Source: Rhodospirillum sp. (GTDB taxonomy: Bacteria > Pseudomonadota > Alphaproteobacteria > Rhodospirillales > Rhodospirillaceae). Taken from it: a stretch of DNA of 63,735 bases. A model generated the notes under the pieces. The model was not told where the DNA came from and did no database searches. It saw only the letters and a program-made list of their open reading frames with translations. Positions 45,009-55,800 of the stretch are shown one piece after another; position 1 is the first letter of the stretch, and every line of letters starts with the position of its first letter. A program made the position numbers and the translations under genes. Location of the stretch: NCBI GenBank assembly GCA_021741145.1, contig JAIOYK010000031.1, positions 1-63,735 of the forward strand, written 5' to 3'.

Positions 45009-46409
45009 TCACAGCCGGACAATCTTGCCAGGGTTCATGATGTCGTCGGGGTCGAGCGCCCGCTTGATCCGTCGCATCAGGTCCAGGGCCTCGCCGTGCT
45101 CCTCTTCCAGATAGGTGATCTTGCCGGTGCCAACCCCGTGCTCGCCGGTGCAGGTGCCGTCCATGGCCAGCGCCCGGGCCACCACCCGGTCGTTGATGGC
45201 CTTCGCTTCTTCCAGGGAGGCCGGATCCTCTGGGTCGATGAGGACGAGGACATGAAAATTCCCATCCCCCACATGGCCAACGATGGAGGTGAACAGGGTG
45301 GAGGACTTCAGGTCCTCCTCGGTCTCGACGATGCAGTCCGCCAAACGGGAGATCGGGACGCAAACGTCTGAACTGATCCCCTTATGTCCGGGCCGCATGG
45401 CGATGGCGGCGTAGAAGGCCATGTGCCGGGCATTCCACAGGCGGTCGCGGTCCTCCTGGGTTTCCGCCCATTGGAAATCGGAGCCGCCGAACTCCCCGAC
45501 GATGGCCTGGACCATTTCAATCTGCTCGGCCACATGGTTTGGCGTGCCGTGGAATTCGAAGAAGAGGGTGGGCGCCACCCGGTTGTCGAGCTTGCTGTAC
45601 CGGTTCACCGCGTCGATCTGGGCGGCGTTGAGCAGTTCCACCCGGGCGATGGGAATGCCCGTCTGGATGATGGTGATCACCGTATCCACGGCGGCGCGCA
45701 CATCCGGGAAGGGGCAGACTGCGGAGGCGATCTTCTCCGGAATGCCATGCAGACGCAGGGTAACCTCGACAACCACGCCCAGCGTCCCCTCGGATCCCAC
45801 GAACAGGCGGGTCAGGTCATACCCGGCGGAGGATTTCCGCGCCCGTCGCCCGGTCCGCACCACCCGGCCATCGGGGGTCACCACGGTCAGGGAGAGGACG
45901 TTCTCCCGCATGGTGCCATAGCGCACGGCATTGGTGCCCGAGGCCCGGGTGGCGACCATACCGCCGATGGAGGCATCCGCGCCGGGGTCGATGGGGAAGA
46001 ACAGACCGGTGTCGCGCAAGTACTCATTGAGCTGCTTGCGGGTGACCCCGGGTTGGAGGGAGACATCCATGTCCTCTGGCCGAACCTCCAGCACCGCGTT
46101 CATTCCCGCGACATCGAGGCAGACCCCGCCACGCACCGCGCAAACATGGCCTTCCAGCGAGGTTCCCGTGCCAAAGGGGATGACCGGCACCTTGTGGGCG
46201 GCGCAGGCCTTGACCACGGCGACCACCTCCTCGGTGGAGCGGGCGAAGGCCACGGCATCGGGGGGCATGGGCTCGTGGTAACTCTCGTCCCGTCCGTGCT
46301 GCTCTCGGACCGCGGCCGCGGTGGACAGACGGTCCCCCAACAGGGCGCGCAACGCGGCCATCAGGGACTCCGGCAGGGCGCATTCGGGCAGGGCGGCGAC
46401 GGTGGACAT
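45009..46409 (-). CDS. FAD-linked oxidase of the D-lactate dehydrogenase/GlcD type
   Basis: I start at ATG 46409 (MSTVAALPECALPE) because GAGGA stands eight bases before it, giving 466 residues. The FAD-binding PCMH domain is marked by PVIPFGTGTSLEGHVCAVRG and PGADASIGGMVATRASGTNA. The C-terminal FAD-oxidase cap ends with the catalytic segment GTCTGEHGVGTGKITYLEEE, HVGDGNFHVLVLIDP and MNPGKIVRL. It oxidises D-lactate or a D-2-hydroxy acid to the oxo acid and passes electrons to the respiratory chain. A ProX-type gene lies 51 bases upstream. Confidence 0.93.
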   Translation of the reverse strand: MSTVAALPECALPESLMAALRALLGDRLSTAAAVREQHGRDESYHEPMPPDAVAFARSTEEVVAVVKACAAHKVPVIPFGTGTSLEGHVCAVRGGVCLDVAGMNAVLEVRPEDMDVSLQPGVTRKQLNEYLRDTGLFFPIDPGADASIGGMVATRASGTNAVRYGTMRENVLSLTVVTPDGRVVRTGRRARKSSAGYDLTRLFVGSEGTLGVVVEVTLRLHGIPEKIASAVCPFPDVRAAVDTVITIIQTGIPIARVELLNAAQIDAVNRYSKLDNRVAPTLFFEFHGTPNHVAEQIEMVQAIVGEFGGSDFQWAETQEDRDRLWNARHMAFYAAIAMRPGHKGISSDVCVPISRLADCIVETEEDLKSSTLFTSIVGHVGDGNFHVLVLIDPEDPASLEEAKAINDRVVARALAMDGTCTGEHGVGTGKITYLEEEHGEALDLMRRIKRALDPDDIMNPGKIVRL

Positions 46410-46460
46410 GGGCGGTTCCTCGATCTTATTTCTCACTTGGTCGGGCAAGGCGGACAGTGT

Positions 46461-46976
46461 TCACACATCCTCTTCCAGGGCGGTGACCAAATCGACGATT
46501 TGGGGCGCATGGCCACACCCTTCGATGAACCTCAGCAGGTCTCCATTGGAAATCGTGGTGGTCGCGCCGTTTTCCAGGGGGTGATAATTCAAGACCGGCT
46601 GATCCATCATCCAGGCATCCAGCACCACCTTGACCCGTTGGCCCCGGTCGTTGATCAGGGCGAAGGGCGTGACCGAGCCCGGCTTGACCCCCAAGATCTC
46701 CTCCAACAGCTCGGACTTGCCAAAGGACAGGCGCTTGGAGCCGATGCGCTTGTGAAGGCTTTTCATTTCCACGGTCCGGTCATGGGGACAGACCACCAGC
46801 CAAAGCTGACCCTTGGCGTCCTTCAGGAACAGGTTCTTGCAATGGACCCCCGGGATATGATCGCAGGCGGCCTGGGCCTCCTCGACGGTGAAGACCGGGG
46901 GGTGCTCCTCGGTGACCACGGAAATCCCCAGGTCCTCGAGGCGGGAGAGCAGATCGGCACGGGTGGCCATGGGCAT
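46461..46976 (-). CDS. ProX/PrdX-type aminoacyl-tRNA deacylase
   Basis: The 171-residue protein has the YbaK/ProRS-editing fold: EEHPPVFTVEEAQAACDHIP, HCKNLFLKDAKGQLWLVV with the conserved Lys-Asn pair, KSLHKRIGSKRLSFGKSELL, LGVKPGSVTPFALIND, and NYHPLENGATTTIS at the C terminus. This is the free-standing prolyl-tRNA editing-domain type (PrdX, ProXp-ala) that clears Ala-tRNA(Pro). GGAGG precedes ATG 46976 at six bases. It acts in the cytosol in translation quality control. Confidence 0.9.
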   Translation of the reverse strand: MPMATRADLLSRLEDLGISVVTEEHPPVFTVEEAQAACDHIPGVHCKNLFLKDAKGQLWLVVCPHDRTVEMKSLHKRIGSKRLSFGKSELLEEILGVKPGSVTPFALINDRGQRVKVVLDAWMMDQPVLNYHPLENGATTTISNGDLLRFIEGCGHAPQIVDLVTALEEDV

Positions 46977-47036
46977 GGAAGGCCTCCAGGAGGGTAAGTC
47001 ACGGATCCCATACTTACCCGACTCCCCCCCCCATCC

Positions 47037-49049
47037 TCAAGCGGCCTTCACCCCATCAAGGAACCCGCGCACGGTATCCGACAAGGAGCGGGACTGCGCC
47101 CCCAGGTCCCCGGCCGAGGCGAGCACCTGGGTCGCCGCGGCGCCGGTCTCGTTGGCGCCCTGGGCAACCCCCTCGATGGTGTCGCCCACCTGCATGGTGC
47201 CCTTGCTGGCCTCCTGCACATTGCGCGAGATCTCCTGGGTCGCCGCGTTCTGCTCCTCCACCGCCGCGGCGATGGCGCCGGCCACCTCGCTGACTTCCTC
47301 GATCACCGCCAAGATCTCGCCAATGGCCCCGACCGAGGCGTGCGTGCGGGCCTGCACGTCGGAGATCTGCTTGGCGATATCCTCTGTCGCCCGGGCGGTC
47401 TGGTTGGCGAGCGTTTTCACCTCGTTGGCCACCACGGCGAAGCCCTTTCCAGCGTCCCCGGCCCGGGCGGCCTCGATGGTCGCGTTCAGCGCCAGCAGGT
47501 TGGTCTGGCTGGCAATGTCCGTGATCAAGCCCACCACCTGACCGATGCGATCCGCGGCGTCGGCCAGCCCCTGGACCTCGGTCGAGGCGCTCCGCGCCCG
47601 CTCCCTGGCGCGTCTGGCGATCTCACTGGAATGCTGGGCCTGACGGCCAATCTCGGAAATGGAGGAGGACAGTTCCTCCGTCGCCGCGGCCACCCCTTCC
47701 ACGCTGACGCTGGCCTCGCTGGACGCAGCGGCCACGGTCGAAGCGCGCCCGTTGGTTTCCTCTGAAATGCTGGTCATCCGCTCCGCGGTCGCCTGGAGCT
47801 GGGTGGTCGCCGCGGCCAGTTGGTCCAGCACTCCCCGCACGGAGCCCTCGAACTGGCCGGTCAGTTCCTCCATGCGCCGGGTGCGGGCCTCCCGGGCGAC
47901 GCGACGGCTTTCCTGCTCCCGGGCCAGATCCTCGGCACGGCGCATGTTGTCGCGGAAAACAACCATGGCCTGGGCCATCTCGCCCACTTCGTCGCGGTGG
48001 TCCGTGGCCGGTATGTCGACGTCCAGGTTCTTGTCGGCCAAACGCTTCATGGCCTGGGTCATGGCCCGCACCGGCCCGGCGATGCCCTTGCCAATCATCA
48101 GCGCCGCGAAGATCCCGAAGGCCACCGCGCCCAAAAGAATCAACAGCGTCACCACGATGGATTGCATCGCCGCGCCGAGGACGCCATCGCCGAGGCGCCC
48201 CTGGTTGGCCACGGCCTCGTCCATCAAGGCTTCCGTCTCCGACACCAACTTGGCGCTGGTGTCGGCCATCACGCCCTGGCTCAGGGCCTGCTGGGCATAG
48301 ATGGTTTCCGTTTCCTCGGTGAAGGTCATGCGGAAGCTGTCCAAGTCGGAGAGGGCTGCCTCCGCGACGGTCTTCACCTCACCGTCGAGTTGGGAGACAA
48401 GAAACGCCATGTTACGCGAGAAAGCATCCATTTTGTCGAGCGCCGTGGCCTCGGTTTCCTTATTGGCCTTCCTCAGGAACTGGGTCACCGCCAGCCGGGC
48501 CGACATCAGGTCCTCCAGCGCGGTCCCGGCCGCATAGGCCAGGGTGGCGTCGCCCGTCGCCTCGGCCCCTTTCATGACCTCGCGCAGGGAATCCGACAGC
48601 CCGTCTCCGCTCCTGTCGAGGACGACATCCAGGCCTTCTCGCATCTGCCGCTGCTCGACGATGCTCGCGAACCCTTTGTAATAGGTCTCCACCCCCGACA
48701 TCAATCCATTCAACCGGTCGGCCAGGGCCGTGTCGCCATCCGCTTGCGCCTCCCGTTTCATCCCGCCGATCAGCTGGACGAGTGTCCCGTAATGACCGTT
48801 GGCCTGTTCCGCGGCTTCCCGGTCCCCCATCAAACTGTAGAGGAGGACCTCCCGTTCGCCCAACAGCACTTCCGTCTGGATTTCCCCGGCGCTCTTGGTC
48901 TGGTTGGACAGAGCAACCAAGGCGGCCACGTCGGTCCCAACCATGCGCAAGGCAATGACCGAGGGGATCCCAAGCACCAGGATCAGGGCAATCATCACCG
49001 CGAAGCCGCCGCCAATCTTCCATCCGATGCGGACATTCTTCAAACCCAT
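47037..49049 (-). CDS. Methyl-accepting chemotaxis protein with large helical periplasmic domain (HBM-like)
   Basis: Start ATG 49049 ([14 protein letters not shown]) with GGGGAGGAAG ahead of it; 670 residues. TM1 is about 13-35, and the all-helical periplasmic region of roughly 250 residues (36-290) follows the pattern of helical bimodular domains ([34 protein letters not shown]). TM2 is around 295-320, with HAMP ([20 protein letters not shown]) and the conserved signalling tip [23 protein letters not shown] receptors are known to sense organic acids, but the ligand is not determinable here. It is the fourth receptor in this window. Confidence 0.93.
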   Translation of the reverse strand: MGLKNVRIGWKIGGGFAVMIALILVLGIPSVIALRMVGTDVAALVALSNQTKSAGEIQTEVLLGEREVLLYSLMGDREAAEQANGHYGTLVQLIGGMKREAQADGDTALADRLNGLMSGVETYYKGFASIVEQRQMREGLDVVLDRSGDGLSDSLREVMKGAEATGDATLAYAAGTALEDLMSARLAVTQFLRKANKETEATALDKMDAFSRNMAFLVSQLDGEVKTVAEAALSDLDSFRMTFTEETETIYAQQALSQGVMADTSAKLVSETEALMDEAVANQGRLGDGVLGAAMQSIVVTLLILLGAVAFGIFAALMIGKGIAGPVRAMTQAMKRLADKNLDVDIPATDHRDEVGEMAQAMVVFRDNMRRAEDLAREQESRRVAREARTRRMEELTGQFEGSVRGVLDQLAAATTQLQATAERMTSISEETNGRASTVAAASSEASVSVEGVAAATEELSSSISEIGRQAQHSSEIARRARERARSASTEVQGLADAADRIGQVVGLITDIASQTNLLALNATIEAARAGDAGKGFAVVANEVKTLANQTARATEDIAKQISDVQARTHASVGAIGEILAVIEEVSEVAGAIAAAVEEQNAATQEISRNVQEASKGTMQVGDTIEGVAQGANETGAAATQVLASAGDLGAQSRSLSDTVRGFLDGVKAA

Positions 49050-49402
49050 CTGCTTCCTCCCCATTACGCCCGCCCCCCAGAGTCCGGGCGCGCCCGCCGC
49101 CTAACGCGAACGCCAATTATGGTCCTATCAGGTGAGGATCAAGGCGAGAAAGTCAACGTCCGGGAGGGGGGAGAGGGGAATCACGCGGAGACCCCAGCCG
49201 CGCACGAGCCCCGATCGCGCCAACGCCATATACAAAAAAAAGGCGACACGCCAATGGAATAGCCCTCCCTTGCCCATTTCCACGCGGATCTCTCCGAACG
49301 AAGGAAAGGCCATCAAGGGTGGCCTGATCACGACCAATTGAACGAAAGGCGGAATGGATCAGCGGCCAGAACGCCTTAGAACTCCACCCCAAAGCCGGAA
49401 GG
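49050..49402. other. Intergenic region upstream of the HBM chemoreceptor
   Basis: It should contain the promoter of the minus-strand chemoreceptor gene. Nothing else is supported. A minus-strand frame (49128-49337) has a weak TTG start and a poly-T-derived Phe run and is not convincing. Confidence 0.4.
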
Positions 49403-49927
49403 ATGGGACCACCCCACCCAAGGATACGGACCCTCAAGCCCTGGCCCCATCTGCTCGTCAACCGACCCCGCCTGTACACCTCGGGGGATCCCCCCCTGAA
49501 CTCCGAAAAGCACGCGACCTGCAAAACCATCAACGCGGTCCGCTACCGGGGTGGGGGAGTGACCTTCGTGGTGGGGTCGGTCCACTTCTTTCCGGCATGG
49601 CCCCCTTATCAGGATTTGGGCGGCAAGCTGTTCGTGCAGGAACGCCGGCTCTATCTGATGGTTTCGGTCCATGACATGATCGAGGTGCTCCGCGACAATC
49701 AGGTCTTGACCGACCGGATGGAAGCCTTCGCCCTGGAGTTTCTCGCCGCGCCGCTCAAAGGGGTTTGGGCCCTGTTCACCCATATGGTTTGGCTCTACGT
49801 GGCCGGAAGCGCTCTCTTCCTGGCCAGTGGTCCATTCAACGCTTGGTGGGCGCCGTTGGCCGTCCGGGATCAAGGGAGAAACAATGGAAATGGACCGCTC
49901 ATAAAATTTGATGCCATGACCTATTGT
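49403..49927 (+). pseudogene. Possible degenerate gene with a membrane segment
   Basis: The plus-strand frame from 49403 has a natural composition at 49520-49850: GGKLFVQERRLYLMVSVHDM, IEVLRDNQVLTDRMEAFALE, then a membrane-like stretch VWALFTHMVWLYVAGSALFL. It has no stop before it runs antisense into the Amt-GGDEF gene, while a shifted frame ends with KGETMEMDRS and TAA at about 49903. A real gene with a frameshift near 49840, or a decayed fragment, would explain this. No product is recognised. Confidence 0.3.
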
Positions 49928-51841
49928 TCAGGCGACACGCTCGGATGCCCGCGCCTGCCGCCAGGTTCCCTTACCCGCGAGCTTGGCCTCATACATGGCC
50001 TGATCGGCGGCGCGCAAAACCGCCTCGGACTCCCCGCCCCAGTCCGAGCCACCAAACAGGGCGATGCCGATGGAGACACCGACCTTGCCCGTCGTGTCCT
50101 TCAGGGGAATGGGGTCCACCAAACAATCCAGCAGCTTTTCCGCAACCGAGGACGCATCCAACGGGTTCCCCTCCCCACCCTCGATCAGGATGGCGAACTC
50201 GTCGCCCCCCAGGCGGGCGAGCATATCCTCGTCCCGCAGACAGGTCTTCATGCGGCGGGCGGCCTCCACCAACACCATGTCTCCGGCCTCGTGACCCAGG
50301 CTGTCATTGATCTGCTTGAATCCATCCAAGTCCAAGTAAAGCAGCGCGCTGACCGCCGCCCCCCGACGCGCGCGTTGGACGATGCGGTCGAGGTGCTCCA
50401 TGAAGCGGCGGCGATTGGCCAGTCCGGTCAAGGCATCGTGGTTGGCGATCTGGTTCAGGCGCTCCAGGGCCACATGGCGACGCTCGGTCTCCGTGTTGAA
50501 CTTGTCGAGGACGGCGTTATAGAAAACCGCGATATGGGCGGCGTCGGTCTCCGCGTCGACCTCGACGGCCCGCGAGAAATCCCCCTGACGGGCCTGGCTG
50601 TCCATCTGGGTCATCAGGTCCAACAGGGCCGTGGTGGCGCCATGCTCGGCCACGTTCAGGCCGATGCGTTCCGCCTCCGCCGAGACCCTCAGTGGCAGCA
50701 CCCTGTTGATGGACCAGAGGAGGGCATAGCCCACGCCAAAGGAAAACAAACCCGCGGCGGCGACCCCCAGAACTTGGATGGACAATTGGTGCCAGCGAGA
50801 GACGTCGGGACCGAAGGCCTCCAGGGGCGCGAACAGGGCCACGGCGATGGTACCCCAGGCTCCGGCCACCAGATGGGCGGGGACGGCGCCGATGACATCG
50901 TCGATTTCCCGCTGTTCGAGCCAATGCATGGACAGCACGCAGAGGATCCCGGCGATGAAGCCCACGGCCATGGCATCCAGGCCAGAAATCACGTCACACC
51001 CGGCGCAGGAGGCCACCAACCCAGCAATCACGCCGTTGACAATGCGGTCGACCTGGGGGCGCTTCCAGACCAGCCAGGACAGCATCAGTCCGGCCAGTCC
51101 TCCGGTAGCCCCGGCGACGGCCGTATTGGCGATGATCTCGGGCACCCGGGTATCGATGGCGTAGGTCGAGCCGCCGTTGAACCCAAAGAAGCCGAACCAC
51201 AACAGGAACACGCCCAAGGTGGACATGGGCAGGTTATGGCCCTCGATGGGACGGCCCAGGGGGCCGAAGCGGCCAATGCGCGGGCCGATGATCAGGATCG
51301 CGGCCAGGGCCAGCGAGCCGCCGACCGAATGGACCACGGTGGACCCGGCGAAGTCATGGAAGCCCATCCGGCCCAGCCAGCCCCAGACTTCCCCCTTGTC
51401 CCCTCCGGCCCAGATCCAATGGCCGACGATGGGATAGATGAACCCGGCGATGATCACCGTAGTGATCATGTAACCGACAAAGGTCATGCGCTCGGCCACG
51501 GCGCCGGAAATGATGGTCGCCGCGGTTCCGGCGAACATGACCTGGAAGATGAAGAAGCTAATGTGGACCGCTTCGCCGGAATCCGAGAGCGGGAAATAGG
51601 GCGCCCCCACCCAGCCATCCAACGGTCCCCAACTGGGGCCGAACATCAGCCCGAAGCCAATGACGGTGAACAACGCGCAGGTCAGGCAGAAATCGACGAG
51701 GTTCTTGATCGCGACATTGATGGAGTTTTTCTCGCGGACCATACCGCTCTCGAGACAGGCGAAGCCCGCCTGCATGAGTGCGACCAGAAATCCGCACATC
51801 AACACCCATAGAACGTCGGCATCTAGCTTCCCGACTTCCAT
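49928..51841 (-). CDS. Ammonium transporter fused to a diguanylate cyclase (Amt-GGDEF)
   Basis: Residues 1-385 form an Amt/Mep/Rh ammonium channel with eleven hydrophobic helices. The two pore histidines are kept: H171 in STVVHSVGG and H323 in AVPAHLVAGAWG. After a linker (about 386-465) comes a GGDEF domain: NHDALTGLANRRRFMEHLDR near 468, YLDLDGFKQINDSLGHEAGD near 502, and GGDEF intact at 545-549, so it should make cyclic di-GMP. The RxxD inhibitory site (R536-D539) is present, predicting product feedback. No GlnB-binding C-terminal tail is seen; the cyclase takes its place. It therefore looks like an ammonium sensor whose output is cyclic di-GMP. It lies downstream of a response regulator and hybrid kinase on the same strand. 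Confidence 0.95.
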   Translation of the reverse strand: MEVGKLDADVLWVLMCGFLVALMQAGFACLESGMVREKNSINVAIKNLVDFCLTCALFTVIGFGLMFGPSWGPLDGWVGAPYFPLSDSGEAVHISFFIFQVMFAGTAATIISGAVAERMTFVGYMITTVIIAGFIYPIVGHWIWAGGDKGEVWGWLGRMGFHDFAGSTVVHSVGGSLALAAILIIGPRIGRFGPLGRPIEGHNLPMSTLGVFLLWFGFFGFNGGSTYAIDTRVPEIIANTAVAGATGGLAGLMLSWLVWKRPQVDRIVNGVIAGLVASCAGCDVISGLDAMAVGFIAGILCVLSMHWLEQREIDDVIGAVPAHLVAGAWGTIAVALFAPLEAFGPDVSRWHQLSIQVLGVAAAGLFSFGVGYALLWSINRVLPLRVSAEAERIGLNVAEHGATTALLDLMTQMDSQARQGDFSRAVEVDAETDAAHIAVFYNAVLDKFNTETERRHVALERLNQIANHDALTGLANRRRFMEHLDRIVQRARRGAAVSALLYLDLDGFKQINDSLGHEAGDMVLVEAARRMKTCLRDEDMLARLGGDEFAILIEGGEGNPLDASSVAEKLLDCLVDPIPLKDTTGKVGVSIGIALFGGSDWGGESEAVLRAADQAMYEAKLAGKGTWRQARASERVA

Positions 51842-52206
51842 TTTCCATCGCCCCTCGAATAGCGCGGCGTGTATTCCGCATTAAATTCCCGGCGCTACGT
51901 CGCCATTTATAGGAATTCAACATGGCACGGATCCGGAAAATAGATCAATGGGAAGATTTCGCACCCGCGAAATATGACCAATTCCATCATTCATCTTGAG
52001 CGGATTCTTGACCGGAGGGGTCGACGGGCAATTGATTCAATCGCGAGACCACAAAGCCGACCTGAAATGACCCTCTCCTGGCACCCGGCGCGTGTCCCCC
52101 TTCCGTTCTTCGCGCTTAAAATACAGACCGGGCGGATGGTTTGGTGGTGTGACGAGGGGCTTGGCTTTCGCCTGAAACCCGTTTCCTCCTTCAGGGGCGA
52201 CCGTCT
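51842..52206. other. Intergenic region before the Amt-GGDEF gene
   Basis: The 365 bases are free of recognisable genes. They separate the response regulator stop (52207) from the Amt-GGDEF start (51841) and are AT-rich close to the latter (51870-51970), so the fusion gene probably has its own promoter. A TGGCACG word at 51922 looks like half of a sigma-54 site but is on the wrong strand and lacks the GC element. Confidence 0.45.
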
Positions 52207-52662
52207 CTATTCCGGATCGGAGGTGGCCAGATACTGACGCAAGCGGTCCAAGCCGCCTGTCTTTGGGCGCCCCTTCAACGCATTGTCCAAAACCACCTTC
52301 AGGCGCGGACCGTTGAACGGTTTGACCAGATATCCATCAACCTGAAACGCCTTGGCCACATTGACAAACATCTCGTCGGAATGCGAAGTCAGCATGATCA
52401 CCGGAGAATGCCGGGCACCAAGGTTGGATTTGCGCAGGGCCTGCAGAAAATCGAACCCATTCATTGGCTTCATGTCGATGTCACAGAGGATGATCGATGG
52501 CGTGAACCCTTCCAGGACACGCATCGCTTCCACGCCGTCGGAAGCTTCCGCCACGGCCTTGACGCCGATCTTGAATAAAAAGCCGCGCAGCATACCGCGC
52601 ACCGCCTCCTGGTCCTCGACAATCAAGATGTCGAAATGGCCATAATCCATGATTTGCTTCAT
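52207..52662 (-). CDS. Single-domain response regulator (CheY-like)
   Basis: The start is ATG 52662 (MKQIMDYGHFDILIVEDQ) with GGGGAG seven bases upstream; 151 residues. It has the acidic pair in LIVEDQEAVRGML, the phosphoacceptor Asp in SIILCDIDMKPMNGFDFL, Thr/Ser in VIMLTSHSD and Lys in GYLVKPFNG. A short C-terminal tail (LDRLRQYLATSDPE) has no output domain, so it works by protein contact. It is 212 bases downstream of a hybrid histidine kinase on the same strand, which is its likely phosphodonor. Confidence 0.92.
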   Translation of the reverse strand: MKQIMDYGHFDILIVEDQEAVRGMLRGFLFKIGVKAVAEASDGVEAMRVLEGFTPSIILCDIDMKPMNGFDFLQALRKSNLGARHSPVIMLTSHSDEMFVNVAKAFQVDGYLVKPFNGPRLKVVLDNALKGRPKTGGLDRLRQYLATSDPE

Positions 52663-52874
52663 CCAACCGCTCCCCAAATACCAGACACGATCCCATCATC
52701 AAAATGACGATGCCTGTTGGTCGATTCGTTCAAAGTCGTGGACCTCTTCGATCCCAAGGATTTGGATCGGGATAGTCACGCAAAGCCGATGGATCCGAGC
52801 GCTGCCTTAGACTCCCGCTCCGCCCAGTTTTCCTCATCCTGCATGACCCCCTCCCCCGTAAAGGGTTGGTTCCG

Positions 52875-55800
52875 TTAACTTGATTCGATGGCCTCCCTCA
52901 GGTCGGCCAGGGCCTTGGGAATCTCCTGAGCCGTGTGCGCGGCCTGATCCATCGCGCCGTCCCGGACCAAGGCTTCGATCCGTGCGCAGAGCGCTCCCAG
53001 GGCCATGGCGCCGATCGTATTCGCCGCGCCCTTGGCCCCGTGCAGACCGGCGAGGGCCTCGGTCCGCTCGCCCGCGGACAGATGGTCCATGGCCCCCTTC
53101 AGGGTTGGCACCACCCGTTCAACGTTTTCCTTCAGCATGTTCCGCGCTTCCGCCGTGACGCCATCAAAGATAAAAACAATGGGTGCCAGATCCAGGACCG
53201 GAAGACCCGGAGCCTCCCCCTCCAACCGGTCTCCAGCGGCGGGAGGAGTTGATCGAGCCTCGTCCTTGATCACGGCGCCCGCCTTCTGCTTCTTCGCCTT
53301 CTTCTTCTCCATTCTCAGGGCCGTCGCGCCGGGGAAACGGGCGGCGAGCATCTCCTCAAGGGCCTGGGGATCGATGGGTTTTGTCAAATGGGCATCCATG
53401 CCGACGTCATTGCATCGTTGGACCGTTTCTGGCATGACGTCGGCGGTCAGAGCCACAACCGGCAACCGGGGCAGACCCCGGTCGCGTTCGTGCTCTCGCC
53501 AGGCTTCGACCAAACCGAAGCCATCGAGACCCGGCATCTGCAAATCGGTGATGAGAAGCCCATAGCGGCTCCGCGGGCCGCGCAACCGGTCCAGGGCCTC
53601 CCGACCAGAAGACACCATGTCGTGGAGATATCCGAGGCGATCCAAGAACCGCCCCAGAACGATCAGATTTGTTTCGTTGTCGTCCACGACCAGGGTAATG
53701 GCCTTGGCCCGCCCCGCCTTGCTCCGCGACGGCGCGACCCACTCCGTGGCCTGCCCGGCGGGATCCAGGCGGGAGTCAACGATGGATTTCGCGCCCGGGT
53801 TCCGCAGCTTGGCAATGGTGTCCAGGAAAAAGTCGCGTCGCACCGGCTTGGTCACGACGGCGTCCACCGTGAACTCCCCGTCCGACCCCTGGGTTCCCTG
53901 GTCGGTAAGCAACAGGACCGAGGGACGCCTCTTCGTCCCCTCGGCGGCCAATTCGACAATCTCCGCCCGGTCCTCGGCGGGAATGGCCTTATCCAGGATC
54001 ACCAAATCGACGGCTTCCCCCAGGTCGCGAATTTGGACTCCCGCGGACCTAAGATAGGCGACGATCCCCTTGCGCGTCGCCGCCCCGGCGGTCGCGACGA
54101 GAGCGCGGTATCCTCCCAGATCAAGGGCCTTTTCGCCATCTGGATTGACGCCCTCTTCGGCGGGAGCCAGGGGCAAGGACAAGCGGAACCAGAAGGTCGC
54201 CCCTTTGCCTTCCTTGGAGATCACGTCGATCCGTCCGCCCATCATTTCGACCAGACGCTTGGAAATGGACAATCCCAAGCCAGTCCCCCCAAACCGGCGC
54301 GCGGTACTGTCCTCCGCCTGGGCGAAGGGCTTGAACAACCGGCTTTGTTGTTCGGGTGACAGGCCGATGCCCGTGTCGGAAACATCAAATCGCAAATTGG
54401 CCTTGTCCTCGGATTGCCCCTCAAGGGTCATTCGAACCAAAACATGGCCCTTTTCCGTGAACTTGACGGCGTTGCCGATCAGATTGAGCAGAATCTGACG
54501 GATCCGGGTCTTATCCCCGAGCAGGGGAACGCGCATGTCGGGGTCGACATAGGCCACCAATTCGACGCCCTTCGCCGCCGCGCGCCGGGCAAGCAGTTCG
54601 ACCGCGGTTTCCACCGTGTCCGAAACCGAGAAAGACACGCTTTCCAGGGACAGCATGCCCGCCTCGATCTTCGACGTGTCCAGGATATCGTTGATGATGG
54701 TCAACAAGGACTCCCCGGATTCCCGGCAGAGGGACAACAGATAGCGCTCCTGTTCTCCATCAATGCTGGTCGAAAGCAAATCCAAGGTTGAGAGAACACC
54801 ATTCAAAGGCGTGCGGATCTCGTGGCTCATCGATGCCAGGAAGGAACTCTTGGCCCGCGCATAGCGCATCGCCTCGTTCCGGGCGAGCTTCAACTCTTCC
54901 TCGGCGAGCTTACGATCACTGATGTCGTTCGCGCCGACCAGCACACAGGGCTCGTCATCGACCGTGATGATCTGGCCCGTCAATAGAACCCAAAGAGTTT
55001 CACCGTATTCCGTCCTCAACTGGACTTCGAAATCATCGACATAGCCACCGTTGTCCAAGCGAGCCTGAAAATCGATCCAGGCCTCCACGCCAAACAGATC
55101 GGGAATCGTCTTCCGGATTTCGCCGACGAAAGGGATCGCGTTCCCGAAGACTTCCGAGGCGCGGCGATTGATCCGTGACAGGGCACCGTCATGGCGGCGG
55201 CACAGGAGCAACCAGGCTGGCGCCACTTCGAATACCTGATTGGCTTGGTTTTCCAGACTCTTCCGATCGGTGATGTCATTGATGGTCACCAGCATGAGGG
55301 AGTCCTCGCCCTCGTCGACCCGCTGCCCGCTCAACAGAGTCCAAAGGGATTGGCCGTATAAGGTGGTGACCTCCGCCTCCATGTCCTCGACGAACCCCTG
55401 GCGCTCCATGTTCCCCATGAACCGCCGTCTGTTATGGACACCGATGTAGTCGTCGAGAATACGGGAGGCGTATCCTCCGGCCGGAGGATAGGGAAACAAT
55501 TCCGCGGCACGGTTGTTGATCCGGGTAACGACTCGGGACGATTTCTCGACCATCAACATGGGAAAAGGAGCGGACTGGAATATGCGCCGGACCATGGCGG
55601 TGGCCCGGTTCAAGTCGCCGACATCGCGGAAGGACACCACCTCCTGCTCACCATCCCCAATTGGCAGCCGAACCACGTCGAGATCCCGCCCATCGGCGGT
55701 TCGATAGAGAGTCCGCCCGTCCTGGGAGGACAGGGGTTCCAACGCCACCAACAGGTCCGAAAGCGCCGCCCCCTTCCTGGGACCGCCCGTTCCCGGCCCC

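Noticed and set aside
49128-49337. Small minus-strand membrane protein upstream of the HBM chemoreceptor
   Set aside because: A TTG start without a ribosome binding site, and the hydrophobic part comes from a T run.
51918-51936. Sigma-54-like promoter near the Amt-GGDEF gene
   Set aside because: The TGGCACG word is on the strand opposite the gene, and the GC element at -12 is absent.
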